In this document: positions 1 to 8,383 of the stretch, one piece after another
Layout: every line of letters starts with the position of its first letter
Numbering within the stretch: the first letter of the stretch is position 1
Assembly: GCF_019645875.1 (NCBI RefSeq)
Contig: NZ_CP081000.1
Location: forward strand, 434,001 to 498,000
Source of the DNA: Mycolicibacterium senegalense
Lineage (GTDB): Bacteria > Actinomycetota > Actinomycetes > Mycobacteriales > Mycobacteriaceae
Reading direction: 5' to 3'
Length of the DNA: 64,000 nt
The notes under the pieces: generated by a model
What the model saw: the letters and a program-made list of their open reading frames with translations, nothing else
Told to the model about the DNA's origin: nothing
Databases searched by the model: none
Program-made: the position numbers and the translations under genes

Positions 1-1450
1 TCTGCACGGTCTGCTCGATCCCGGCCAAGTAGTCCGTGTCGATCACACCTGGCTCGGGTTCGACTGCTGCCCAATTGATTCCCAGTCGCACCACGTTGAA
101 CCCGTTGTCGGCCAGGAATTGCGCGTCATCGTCACTGAACCCCATTGCTGACGGGTCATACGGAGGTACTTTGTAGACCACGTTCACCCCGTGCATCAGG
201 ACGACTTGTCCGTCACTGTTGGTGAACCAGGTGCCGGTGGTCGTGAGCTTGCCGGTGCCGGGCATGCTCGGCGGAGCCCCAGCGATGGTGCCGAATCTGC
301 CTACGTCGCCGTGGGTGCCGAAGATGCCCGCGATGCCGCCCGCGCCGCCGAGGGCGACCAAGCCGTTCGCCTGGCCGCCCACTGCGCTGTCGCCGGCATC
401 ACCACCGTTGCCCCCGATCCCGAACAGCTTGGAGCCATTGCCTCCGTCACCGCCGATACCGCCGACCGCGCCGTCGCCGCCGTCGCCGCCGCCACCACCG
501 AGTCCGAAGAACAGTCCGCGTCCGTCGCCACCGAAACCTCCGGCGCCTCCGCGCGCTCCAGAAGTGGCCGAACCGCCGTCACCGCCGAGGCCGCCGACGC
601 CCATCAGCAGTCCGCCCACCCCTCCCCGGCCACCGGCGGCGCCGGTACCTCCCATGCCGCCGGCACCGCCGTTGCCGAGCAGCCCCGCAGCACCTCCTGC
701 TCCACCGGCCTGGCCCGCGGTGGTGCTGTGCCAGCCCGCGCCACCGTCGCCCAACAGCCAACCCCCGGCACCTCCGTCCGGGTGTTCTGCAGTGCCCGCC
801 GCACCGTTGCCGATGGCGTAGGACCCGGTTGCGGTGTTGATGAACCCGTCGACGGCTTGACCGACCGGACTGGTGATCCACGCTTGTACAGCGTCGTGGA
901 TCGGGTCGTACAGGACGACCCCAACCCTGGCAGCAGGTGACTGTGACAGCTGCGTGGTCACAATTGACTGGGGGCCGACAATCTTCGACTCGACCACGTT
1001 CGTCCGGCGGCTGGCCACACCCAGGGCTGCCCAGGTCAGCAAACTTGAATCCTGCGGTGTCGACGGGTGTTTGGTCGGTGCCGTTGGCTGACGTCTCGTA
1101 GTGGCCGGCTTCGCCGATCTGACCGGCGAGGAGTCGTCGGCGATTGTGGTCGTGACCCTGGCGGGCCTGGAGTCGGGCTTCTTGACCGGACCTTTTCGAG
1201 CTGGGACCTCACCGTGCTTGCGGTTGGCATGGCGGGGAGAAACGGACATCGGCTTGTTCGACTTCATGGGCCCGGCGTGTCCGGACGACGGCCGCACGCT
1301 CGACTCACTCTTGGCGGGCCCGCTGGTGGGACTGCCGGTGGACTCCCCGGTATCCGCAGACGCCACCCAGCTGCCAGAAGCGAGCACGGCCCCGATCCCG
1401 AGTGCAACTGCCAGCCCGCCCACCCGACCCACATACGCAGATGCGTTCAT
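1..1450 (-). CDS. Secreted PGRS-like protein with C-terminal glycoside hydrolase (GH5-like), truncated by the window edge
   Basis: An open minus-strand frame runs from an ATG at 1450 to the left edge with no stop in the parts checked. Residues 1-32 form a Sec-type signal peptide, with a likely cut after ASA. A Ser/Pro/Lys-rich linker follows, then from about residue 217 to 400 a Gly-Gly-Ala/Asn repeat region of PGRS type. From about residue 419 the sequence becomes ordinary globular protein (MHGVNVVYKVPPYD, later NGFNVVRLGINWAAVEPEPG), which resembles the start of GH5 cellulase/endoglycoceramidase-like domains. No N-terminal PE domain is present, so this is not a classical PE_PGRS protein. 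The catalytic glutamates of the hydrolase lie outside the window, so activity cannot be judged. The long plus-strand ORFs across this region are composition shadows. Confidence 0.8.
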   Translation of the reverse strand, partial: MNASAYVGRVGGLAVALGIGAVLASGSWVASADTGESTGSPTSGPAKSESSVRPSSGHAGPMKSNKPMSVSPRHANRKHGEVPARKGPVKKPDSRPARVTTTIADDSSPVRSAKPATTRRQPTAPTKHPSTPQDSSLLTWAALGVASRRTNVVESKIVGPQSIVTTQLSQSPAARVGVVLYDPIHDAVQAWITSPVGQAVDGFINTATGSYAIGNGAAGTAEHPDGGAGGWLLGDGGAGWHSTTAGQAGGAGGAAGLLGNGGAGGMGGTGAAGGRGGVGGLLMGVGGLGGDGGSATSGARGGAGGFGGDGRGLFFGLGGGGGDGGDGAVGGIGGDGGNGSKLFGIGGNGGDAGDSAVGGQANGLVALGGAGGIAGIFGTHGDVGRFGTIAGAPPSMPGTGKLTTTGTWFTNSDGQVVLMHGVNVVYKVPPYDPSAMGFSDDDAQFLADNGFNVVRLGINWAAVEPEPGVIDTDYLAGIEQTVQ

Positions 1451-1524
1451 GCGCTCATCACTACACGACCTGAGCGGCCTGCATGGCCGAATTACCGGCA
1501 GCCGGTGTGCAGTTCGTGGCGAAG

Positions 1525-2103
1525 CTACGTCTTGTGCCGCGGTGATCTCAGGTTGAGTGTGCGCCGGGTGGCCGTGACGAGTTCGTCGACAAGCTTGCGG
1601 TCGTCGATACCGTCGAAGTCCACCCCGACGGCCGCCGAGATGCCGGCCATGACGAGGGCGGCTCGGACTTGGCCGGAGACGCCGGGTTCCGCGCCGGCGA
1701 GCAGATCGGCTTGCCGTTTCACCAGGGTGGCCGACTGCGGTTGCCGGCGCAGGAGTTCGGCGACACCGGGGTCGCCGGTGAAGATGGGAAACAGATCGCG
1801 GTGTGCGACGGCGAGGGAGATGTACCCGGTGAGCATCGACTCGGCTTGCGCTCGACTCCCACGCTGCGCCTCGGCGGTCTCGACCAGTTCCGCCAGCTCA
1901 CTGATGACGGGTTCCATGATGGCACTGAGCAGCTCGTCACGCGTGCGGAAGTGGTGGTAGATAGCCGATTTCGTCAGGCCAAGTTCGTCGGAGATCATCT
2001 GCAGGGAGGTGCCCGCGACACTGTGCCGCCGGAACAGCTCGATGGCGGCATCGATCAATTTCTGCCGGGTGGTGCCGCTGGCGTCAGGTGCGGGAACGCT
2101 CAT
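1525..2103 (-). CDS. TetR/AcrR-family transcriptional regulator
   Basis: This 192-residue protein has an N-terminal TetR helix-turn-helix (about residues 12-58, with the motif LTKSAIYHHFRTRDELL) and a ligand-binding helical domain behind it. It is transcribed away from the P450 operon, and the shared intergenic region carries three copies of a 16-bp motif. Local repression of the P450-ferredoxin-SDR genes together with autoregulation is the natural inference. The ligand is not predictable from sequence. Length is normal for the family. Confidence 0.9.
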   Translation of the reverse strand: MSVPAPDASGTTRQKLIDAAIELFRRHSVAGTSLQMISDELGLTKSAIYHHFRTRDELLSAIMEPVISELAELVETAEAQRGSRAQAESMLTGYISLAVAHRDLFPIFTGDPGVAELLRRQPQSATLVKRQADLLAGAEPGVSGQVRAALVMAGISAAVGVDFDGIDDRKLVDELVTATRRTLNLRSPRHKT

Positions 2104-2145
2104 CGAGTCGCCCTAAATGTAGCGTTACTAACAATTTCGTTCGTC

Positions 2146-2207
2146 CTGACCATTCGTACAGTATATGCCTGTACGATTGGTCAGTAACGAGCTGTACGTT
2201 CGGTCAG
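2146..2207. promoter_or_regulatory. Tripled TetR-type operator between the regulator and P450 genes
   Basis: CTGACCATTCGTACAG at 2146-2161 is followed by its near-perfect inverse CTGTACGATTGGTCAG at 2169-2184 (one mismatch). A third copy, CTGTACGTTCGGTCAG, lies at 2192-2207. The copies start exactly 23 bp apart, so their spacing is regular. Each copy is itself an imperfect palindrome. The position between two divergent genes suggests an operator for the TetR protein at 1525-2103. Confidence 0.7.
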
Positions 2208-2258
2208 TAATTGGCCACGGGTTATCCGGCTCACCGCCACTTTGTCGAGGAGCGCGCC

Positions 2259-3593
2259 GTGACGCTTAACGCCACGCATCAGACTGTTTCTGTCGATACG
2301 TCCCCGCTTGAGGGCGTCGACTTCTTCCGCGACCCGACTCTGGTCGCGGACCCTTACCCGCTACTGGAGCGGATGCGGAACGCAAACCCCGTGCTGCGCG
2401 AGCCCACGAAGAACGTCGTGGTCGTCACCGGATACGACGAAGTGTTGGCGGTGGTCAGCGATCATGACTCGTTCTCGTCGTGCAACACCGTCACCGGTCC
2501 TACGCCCGGTTTTCCGGTGCCGCTGGAGGGCCTCGGCGAATCGGAGGTCCGCAGACTGATCGAGGCGCACCGCGGCGAGTTACCGTTCAGCGACCAGCTC
2601 CCGTCGTTCGACCCGCCGGCGCACACCGCGCACCGTTCGCTGCTGAGCCGCCTGATCACTCCCAAGCGCTTGAAAGAAAACGAGGAGTTCATGTGGCGGC
2701 TCGCCGATCAGGTGCTGCAGCCTTATCTGGCCGCTGGTGGCGGCGAGTTCCTCGGCGCCGTCGCCAATCCCTTTGCGCTGCTGGTCATTGCGGATCTTCT
2801 CGGTGTCCCCCAGGGGGATCGTCCTGAACTCACCGAACGGCTGATCGGGGACAACTCGCTGGGTAGTACCGCCGACGCCGTCATGACGCACAGTCCGCTG
2901 GAGTTCCTCTATGCCCGCTTCGGCGACTACATCGAGGACCGGCGCCGCAACCCCCGACGCGACGTGATGACCGAGATGGCGCAGGCCTCCTTTCCGGACG
3001 GATCGACCCCGGAGGTCATCGACGTGGTGCGGGTGGCGGCCAATCTGTTCTCGGCCGGTCAGGAGACCACGGTCCGACTGTTGTCTTCGGCGTTGAAGAT
3101 CCTGGCCGAGGATGACCGACTCCAGCAACAGTTGCGGCGTAACCCCGACCAAGTGCCCAACTTCGTCGAGGAGGCACTGCGCTTCGAAAGCCCGATTCGG
3201 GGAGACTTCCGGCTCGCCCGTGCCACCACCACCGTCGGCGATGTCGAGATTCCCGCGGGCGCGGTGGTGATGGTGCATTACGGTGCGGCCAACCGTGACC
3301 CGCGCCAGTTCGACAATCCTGACGTCTTCGATCTCGACCGGCACAATGCCCGGCGCCACATCGCTTTCGGCCGTGGCGTCCACAGCTGCGTCGGTGCGCC
3401 GCTGGCCCGCGCCGAGGGGAAAGTCGTCATCCAGCGACTGCTGGCGACCACCAGTGCCATCGAGATCGACGAATCCGAGCACGGAGCCGCCGACGCCCGG
3501 CGCTACGACTACGTGCCGACCTACATCCTGCGCGGTCTGACCGATCTGCATCTCAAGTTGACTCCGGCCACCGCACCCGAGGAGGAGCGGTGA
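2259..3593 (+). CDS. Cytochrome P450
   Basis: This haem monooxygenase is predicted to accept electrons from the adjoining ferredoxin. Visible signatures are the I-helix AGQETT (266-271), the ExxR pair E305/R308 and the haem-binding loop FGRGVHSCVGAP with the thiolate ligand Cys377. GTG at 2259 is preferred over TTG at 2211 because GAGGAG lies just upstream and because 2211 would sit almost inside the operator. At 444 residues it has normal length for a soluble bacterial P450. It is first in an operon with a ferredoxin and an SDR dehydrogenase. The substrate and CYP family cannot be named from sequence alone. Confidence 0.93.
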   Translation: MTLNATHQTVSVDTSPLEGVDFFRDPTLVADPYPLLERMRNANPVLREPTKNVVVVTGYDEVLAVVSDHDSFSSCNTVTGPTPGFPVPLEGLGESEVRRLIEAHRGELPFSDQLPSFDPPAHTAHRSLLSRLITPKRLKENEEFMWRLADQVLQPYLAAGGGEFLGAVANPFALLVIADLLGVPQGDRPELTERLIGDNSLGSTADAVMTHSPLEFLYARFGDYIEDRRRNPRRDVMTEMAQASFPDGSTPEVIDVVRVAANLFSAGQETTVRLLSSALKILAEDDRLQQQLRRNPDQVPNFVEEALRFESPIRGDFRLARATTTVGDVEIPAGAVVMVHYGAANRDPRQFDNPDVFDLDRHNARRHIAFGRGVHSCVGAPLARAEGKVVIQRLLATTSAIEIDESEHGAADARRYDYVPTYILRGLTDLHLKLTPATAPEEER

Positions 3594-3784
3594 TGAGGGT
3601 CGTCGTCGACGACGACCTCTGCCGTGGACACGGAGTGTGTGCGGCGCTGTGTCCGCAGGTGTTCACCCTGACCGACGGCGGCTACGCAGAGGCCCTCAGC
3701 ACTGACATCCCGTCAGAACTTCAAAGCACCGTCGCACAAGCAGTCGACGGTTGTCCCGAACGAGCCATCCGATTCACGGATTAG
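3593..3784 (+). CDS. [3Fe-4S]-type ferredoxin, P450 partner
   Basis: This 63-residue ferredoxin has the pattern C10-x2-H-x2-C16-x3-C20-P and a remote C54. The second cysteine of a 4Fe-4S motif is replaced by His13, the hallmark of the single-cluster [3Fe-4S] ferredoxins that serve actinobacterial P450s. ATG at 3593 overlaps the P450 stop (TGATG). GTG at 3590 is an alternative start. GGAGGAG at 3581-3587 is the ribosome binding site. Translational coupling supports a direct electron-transfer role to the upstream P450. No ferredoxin reductase is encoded nearby. Confidence 0.93.
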   Translation: MRVVVDDDLCRGHGVCAALCPQVFTLTDGGYAEALSTDIPSELQSTVAQAVDGCPERAIRFTD

Positions 3785-3801
3785 ACACAGGAAAGAGCAC
3801 T

Positions 3802-4656
3802 ATGGCAATCGATTTCGAACGTCGCGGGCGTTCCTCATTCGACCTGTCCGGCAAGGTGGTGGTCGTCGTGGGTGGCGGCCAGATGCCCGGACCCAAGATC
3901 GGCAACGGCCGGGCCACGGCCATCGTGGCGGCCCGTCACGGTGCCGAGGTGGTAGTCGTCGACCGTAACCTGGCCGCCGCGCAGGAGACGGTGGACATGA
4001 TCGCGGCGGAGAACGGCAAGGCCTACGCCGCGCAGGCCGATGTGGCCGAAAAGGATGACTGTCAGCGCATTTTCGACACCGCCATGCAGCAGAGCGGTCG
4101 CGTCGACGGGATGGTCTACAGCGTGGCGATCAACCCGCCGTTCGATCGGGTGAACAATGCGATGACCGTGGAGGACTTCAACCACGGCATCAACGTGAAC
4201 ATGTTGGGCTGCTACTACTGCAACCTCTTTGCCGCGCAATGCATGGAGAAGAACGAAGGTGGTTCGACCGGCAGCATCGTCAACTTCTCGTCGATCGCGA
4301 GCATCAAGAACGAGGTGGGTCTCAACATCGGGATCATGCCGTACGCCCTCGGTAAGTGCGGGTTGAACTACATCACCGAACTCACTGCGACCCAATACGC
4401 CGACGCGGGCATCCGTGCGAATACGTTGATGCTCGGCCCGATCGACTCCACATTGGGCAACACCGATTCCCAGTCGCTGTTCGGTTTCGAGCCCGAGGAG
4501 GTCGACGAGGCCTACAGGGAAGTGGTGAAGCTGAAGATGGGTCGGGCCAGCGCTTGGGAGACCGGCTATACGGCCCTGTTCCTGCTGGCCGACGAGTCCC
4601 GGTTCATGACCGGGCAGCAGATCCGACTCGACGGCGGGGCCACTTTGGTGCGGTAG
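3802..4656 (+). CDS. Short-chain dehydrogenase/reductase (SDR)
   Basis: This is a 284-residue NAD(P)-dependent oxidoreductase. It has the SDR glycine-rich nucleotide loop, here with an insertion (VVVVGGGQMPGPKIGNGRA, about 19-38), and a catalytic set with Ser163/164, Tyr181 and Lys185 (PYALGK). ATG at 3802 follows AGGAAAG. Translation from 3751 would overlap the ferredoxin gene and is unlikely. Its position as third gene of the P450 operon suggests it oxidises an alcohol formed by the P450. The substrate is unknown. Confidence 0.9.
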   Translation: MAIDFERRGRSSFDLSGKVVVVVGGGQMPGPKIGNGRATAIVAARHGAEVVVVDRNLAAAQETVDMIAAENGKAYAAQADVAEKDDCQRIFDTAMQQSGRVDGMVYSVAINPPFDRVNNAMTVEDFNHGINVNMLGCYYCNLFAAQCMEKNEGGSTGSIVNFSSIASIKNEVGLNIGIMPYALGKCGLNYITELTATQYADAGIRANTLMLGPIDSTLGNTDSQSLFGFEPEEVDEAYREVVKLKMGRASAWETGYTALFLLADESRFMTGQQIRLDGGATLVR

Positions 4657-4662
4657 CCGGTA

Positions 4663-4908
4663 TCACTCCGAGTGCGCGGTCGGGCTCTGGGGGGATTCCC
4701 ACTTGGCCTCCAAGGACCGCGTAACCGGTGTGCCGGCGGCCAGTTCACGCTGAGATGTGGCACCGTCGTCACCCTCGAAGGTGATCACGAAGCCCGATTC
4801 GGTGGATTCCTTGTGGACCACCTTGCAGGCCGGTTCGCCGCTACCGACGGTGATGATGTCGCCGGGGGCGACGTCGTCAATGCGGCTGTCAGCGATGGGT
4901 TCAGACAT
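4663..4908 (-). CDS. Small conserved-type hypothetical protein
   Basis: This is an acidic 81-residue protein with no signal peptide or membrane segment. Its body looks like a small beta-rich domain (DIITVGSGEPACKVVHKES, then a second GFVITFEGD strand pair). It ends only a few bases beyond the convergent SDR stop. I do not recognise a family. Coding potential is plausible from codon composition and clean placement between two genes. Confidence 0.55.
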   Translation of the reverse strand: MSEPIADSRIDDVAPGDIITVGSGEPACKVVHKESTESGFVITFEGDDGATSQRELAAGTPVTRSLEAKWESPQSPTAHSE

Positions 4909-5001
4909 GCTTTATCGATAGCCATTTCGCGCTGCCGTCAAACGGTGTGCCTTGTCTCTGGTATCAGGAACGTCATCGGCGATCGTTGCCATACTGGCGA
5001 G

Positions 5002-5514
5002 GTGGATGCGTTGGCGACCATCACGCCGAAACCCGGCGTGACCATCACCCTGCGGCGCGCCTGTCGTGCCGACGTCACCGAACTCGTCGCGCTGATCACC
5101 TCAGACCCGGTTGCGCAGAGCCGTGGCGATCTCCCGGACCAGGACATCCCGCCGTATCTGGACGCGTTCGACGCCATCGAGGCCGACCCGAGCGAACTGC
5201 TGGTGACTGCTGACCGCAACGGAGCGGTCGTGGGCACTTTCCAGCTGAGCTTTCTACCTGGCCTCGCGCGTCGCGGGGCCACACGTGCGCAGATCGAGGC
5301 AGTCCGCGTCCGAGAAGATCATCGAGGGATGGGGGTCGGGGAGGCGATGCTGCGCTGGGCGATAGCCGAAGCGCAGCATCGCGGCTGTGCACTCGTCCAA
5401 TTGACCAGCGACCAGCGACGTGTCGATGCCCATCGCTTCTATGAACGTCTGGGCTTCGTCGCTACGCACGTCGGATACAAGCTCGAGCTCGACCCCGCGC
5501 AGCGACCACGCTAG
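5002..5514 (+). CDS. GNAT-family N-acetyltransferase
   Basis: The protein is about 170 residues. The acetyl-CoA binding loop is visible as VREDHRGMGVGEAML, followed by the typical C-terminal FYERLGF strand-helix. The start is uncertain: GTG 5002, TTG 5011 and GTG 5038 are all in frame, and none has a strong ribosome site. The stop TAG sits in a CTAG that also provides the stop of the convergent crotonase gene, so the two coding regions overlap by 4 bp. The acceptor substrate is unknown. Confidence 0.82.
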   Translation: MDALATITPKPGVTITLRRACRADVTELVALITSDPVAQSRGDLPDQDIPPYLDAFDAIEADPSELLVTADRNGAVVGTFQLSFLPGLARRGATRAQIEAVRVREDHRGMGVGEAMLRWAIAEAQHRGCALVQLTSDQRRVDAHRFYERLGFVATHVGYKLELDPAQRPR

Positions 5515-6389
5515 CGCTCGCTGATCCACTCCTCATAGAACGGCGGCATCTCGGAAGCCCGCGCGGTGAACTCGGGTGCGCGCTTGGCGAGGAAGGCCCG
5601 CACGCCGTCGTGGCCGTCGCCGATGCTTGTGTAGAACATCGCCAGCGAGTCGACGCGGTGGGCGTCGACCGGGTGCGGCTCGGCGGCATTCCGGTAGAGC
5701 ATCTGCCGCATCAGCGCGACCGATACCGGTGAGCGGTCACGGGTCCACGCGTCGGCCAGCGCCCGCGCCTCGCCGATCAGTGCGTCCGGTTCGTGGACGG
5801 CCTGTGCCAGCCCGACTTCGCGGGCGGCGTCCGCGGTGAGGATGTCAGAGCGGTACACCAGGTCCAAAGCCGTTGGCATACCGACGATCCGAGGCAGGAA
5901 CCAGGTGGAACAGGCTTCCGGGGTGATCCCCAGCTTTCCGAAGACCAGTCCGAAGCGGGCCTTCGTCGACATGAGCCGGGCGTCCATGGCCAGCGTCATC
6001 GTCGCGCCGATGCCGACCGCGGCCCCGTTGATGGCCGCGATGACGGGCTTGCGGCAGGCGTAAATGGCCAGCGTCACCCGGCCGCCGGTGTCGCGGACCC
6101 GGCGCAGCTCGGGGTTATCGAGGTCGGCCATATCAGCCAGGCTCGGCGACTTCGACTCGTCAAGGCCGAACACATTGCCCTCGCTGGACAGGTCCATGCC
6201 GGCGCAGAACGCCCGGCCCTCGCCGGTCACGATGACGGCACGTACCGCGTCGTCGTCGTTGACCGCTACGAAGGTGCGCTCCAGCTCGTCGGCCATCTCG
6301 ACGGTGAAGGCATTGAGGTTGTCCGGGCGATCGAGGACGACGGTGAGGATCCCGTCGTCGAGTTCGTGCCGGATCGTCGTGAAGTCCAC
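5511..6389 (-). CDS. Enoyl-CoA hydratase/isomerase (crotonase) family protein
   Basis: This is a 292-residue crotonase. It shows the oxyanion-hole segment GEGRAFCAGMD (57-66), the second conserved loop INGAAVGIGATM and a Glu at 158 (ITPEAC) in the usual catalytic position. GTG at 6389 is chosen because AGGAGG lies immediately upstream. The ORF extends to 6500 but the extra residues are Arg-rich and unlike the family. It probably hydrates or isomerises an acyl-CoA intermediate. The exact substrate is not predictable. Confidence 0.88.
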   Translation of the reverse strand: MDFTTIRHELDDGILTVVLDRPDNLNAFTVEMADELERTFVAVNDDDAVRAVIVTGEGRAFCAGMDLSSEGNVFGLDESKSPSLADMADLDNPELRRVRDTGGRVTLAIYACRKPVIAAINGAAVGIGATMTLAMDARLMSTKARFGLVFGKLGITPEACSTWFLPRIVGMPTALDLVYRSDILTADAAREVGLAQAVHEPDALIGEARALADAWTRDRSPVSVALMRQMLYRNAAEPHPVDAHRVDSLAMFYTSIGDGHDGVRAFLAKRAPEFTARASEMPPFYEEWISER

Positions 6390-6475
6390 GGATGCTCCTC
6401 CTCGCGGGGTTCGGTTGCTCCTCAGATACTGCCGGTAGGTCACCGCGCGGCGTCGACGCGGTCTAGGTTCTTGGG

Positions 6476-7945
6476 ATGGACTTCGACGAGTACCGGACAC
6501 ACGATGCCACCTCTTTGGCGAAACTGGTTGCTGACAAGCAGGTTTCGGCGGCGGAGCTGCTCGCTACCGCCCAGGAGCGCGCTGCGGCGGTCAACCCGAA
6601 GATCAACGCCATCGTCCGTGACGTCCCGGCGTCGCCGTCGGATGATCTGACCGGCCCGTTCGCCGGGGTTCCGTTCTTGATCAAGGACCTGGCGCAGGAC
6701 TACGCGGGTCTACCGACCTCCGCCGGTTCCCGGGCGTTGAAGTCGTTGATCGCCCCCGAGCACGCCACCGTCGTCCAGCGCTGGATCGACGCGGGCCTGG
6801 TCATCTTCGGCAAAACCAACACGCCCGAGTTCGGGGCGAAGGGAATCACCGAGCCCGACGTCTGGGGGCCGACGCGCAACCCCTGGGATCTGACCCGGTC
6901 GCCGGGCGGCAGTTCGGGAGGCTCGGCGGCGGCCGTTGCCGCGGGCATCGTGCCGTGCGCCGGCGCCAACGACGGTGGCGGATCGATCCGCATTCCGGCA
7001 GCGAGCTGTGGCCTGGTCGGGCTGAAACCGGGCCGCGGGCTGACACCGTCGGGTCCGGTGGTCGGCGAATCCATGCACGGCGCGGCCGTGCAAGGGGTGG
7101 TCTCGCGGACGGTGCGCGACACGGCGGCGATGCTCGACGTCCTCAGTGGCGGCGAGCCTTTTGGGCCGTACGTGCCGGGCCTGCCGGCCGAGTCGTTCGC
7201 GTCCTGCGTGGACGCCGACCCGGGGAAGCTGCGGATCGGGCTGCGGGTGCCGACGGCGATCAACCCGGCACCACACCGCGAGGCGTTCGCCGCCGTCGAG
7301 GCAACGGCGGCCGCGCTGACCGAGCTCGGCCACCATGTCGAGGAACTGCCCCAAGCACCGTTCGACGACGCCGCGCTCGCTCGCGACTTCCTGCTGACCT
7401 GGTTCGTCTACAGCGCATGGGAGCTTGCCGAGGCGAAGCGGCTGACCGGTGCGGGTGACGACGGTTTCGAACGTGACACCCTCATCATGGCGGCGATCGG
7501 ACGCGCCACGAGCAGTGTCGACTATCTCGACGCGGTGCAGCGGCGCCAGGAGCACACGCGGCGACTGAGTACGTTCTTCGAGTCCTACGACCTGCTGATG
7601 ACGCCTTCCTTGGCCACCTTGCCGCCGCGCATCGGCGAGTTCGATCTACCGGTCGCGTTAGAACGTGGCGCGGACGTCTTGATCAAGACGCGCACGGCAA
7701 GCCTGTTGCGCTACACCAAGATCGTCGATGACATGGTGGACAAGAACCTCGGCTGGGTGCCCTACACGCAATTGGCGAATATCACTGGCCGCCCGGCGAT
7801 CTCGCTACCGCTGCACTGGACGGCAGAGGGTCTGCCGCTCGGCGTCCAGTTCGTCGCCCCGCTGGCTGGTGAGGCATTGCTGCTCAAGCTGGCCGCCCAG
7901 CTCGAGCAGGCGATGCCCTGGGCCGATCGCTGCGCCCCGGTCTGA
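6476..7945 (+). CDS. Amidase (amidase-signature family)
   Basis: This 489-residue serine amidase has the complete Ser-cisSer-Lys triad: Lys70 (FLIKDLAQ), the SPGGSSGGS loop (142-150) and the GGGSIRIPAA nucleophile region around Ser170. Length and domain order match family amidases such as AmiA/AmiC-type mycobacterial enzymes. It is divergent from the crotonase gene with only 86 bp between the starts. It would hydrolyse a carboxamide, with unknown specificity. Confidence 0.9.
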   Translation: MDFDEYRTHDATSLAKLVADKQVSAAELLATAQERAAAVNPKINAIVRDVPASPSDDLTGPFAGVPFLIKDLAQDYAGLPTSAGSRALKSLIAPEHATVVQRWIDAGLVIFGKTNTPEFGAKGITEPDVWGPTRNPWDLTRSPGGSSGGSAAAVAAGIVPCAGANDGGGSIRIPAASCGLVGLKPGRGLTPSGPVVGESMHGAAVQGVVSRTVRDTAAMLDVLSGGEPFGPYVPGLPAESFASCVDADPGKLRIGLRVPTAINPAPHREAFAAVEATAAALTELGHHVEELPQAPFDDAALARDFLLTWFVYSAWELAEAKRLTGAGDDGFERDTLIMAAIGRATSSVDYLDAVQRRQEHTRRLSTFFESYDLLMTPSLATLPPRIGEFDLPVALERGADVLIKTRTASLLRYTKIVDDMVDKNLGWVPYTQLANITGRPAISLPLHWTAEGLPLGVQFVAPLAGEALLLKLAAQLEQAMPWADRCAPV

Positions 7946-7991
7946 GTGGGTGCGCCAGCCGACCACTCGCGATACCGGCGGCAGCACCTGG

Positions 7992-8324
7992 CTACTCGGT
8001 CAGCCGGCTCGGAGCGGCTTGCCGCCAGGAGTCGAGCAGAATGTCGCGGAGCTCTCGCCGATCCTCCAGTTCGGCCAACCGGACCCGCACCCAGGCCGAG
8101 GCGGCCTCGTGTTGCGGGACCCAGAACTTGTGCGGTTCGGCGGCGATCAGTTCTTCACGGTCAAACCTGGGGCAGCGCACGGCAAATGAGGTCTCGTCGT
8201 CGGGCACGGTGACGAACATCTTGCCCGCCACGTCGAAGGTGGGGTGGCCCCAGCGTTCCTTCTCGGAGGTCTCGGGGAAAGAGAGTGCGATGCTGCGTAC
8301 ATCGTCAGCGTCGAACACGGGCAC
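7992..8324 (-). CDS. MmcQ/YjbR-family protein
   Basis: This 110-residue protein begins with DADDVRSIALSFPETSEKERWGHPTF and has the FRV/FAVRCP strand pattern and C-terminal RELRDILLDSW typical of the YjbR/MmcQ double-wing fold. The family is often annotated as DNA-binding but its function is poorly defined. It stands alone and converges on the amidase gene. Confidence 0.8.
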   Translation of the reverse strand: MPVFDADDVRSIALSFPETSEKERWGHPTFDVAGKMFVTVPDDETSFAVRCPRFDREELIAAEPHKFWVPQHEAASAWVRVRLAELEDRRELRDILLDSWRQAAPSRLTE

Positions 8325-8383
8325 CGGACCTCCGATCGCGCATGGTTATCCGCTCCGGCAGCCTACCGGGCGATGCAGCGTCG

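Noticed and set aside
250..800. CRISPR-like or minisatellite array
   Set aside because: The repetition comes from Gly-Gly-x codons; units are not identical and no regular spacers occur.
191..940. Long plus-strand Pro- and Ala-rich open frames
   Set aside because: They are antiphase readings of the glycine-rich PGRS region on the minus strand, which has a signal peptide and a recognisable C-terminal domain.
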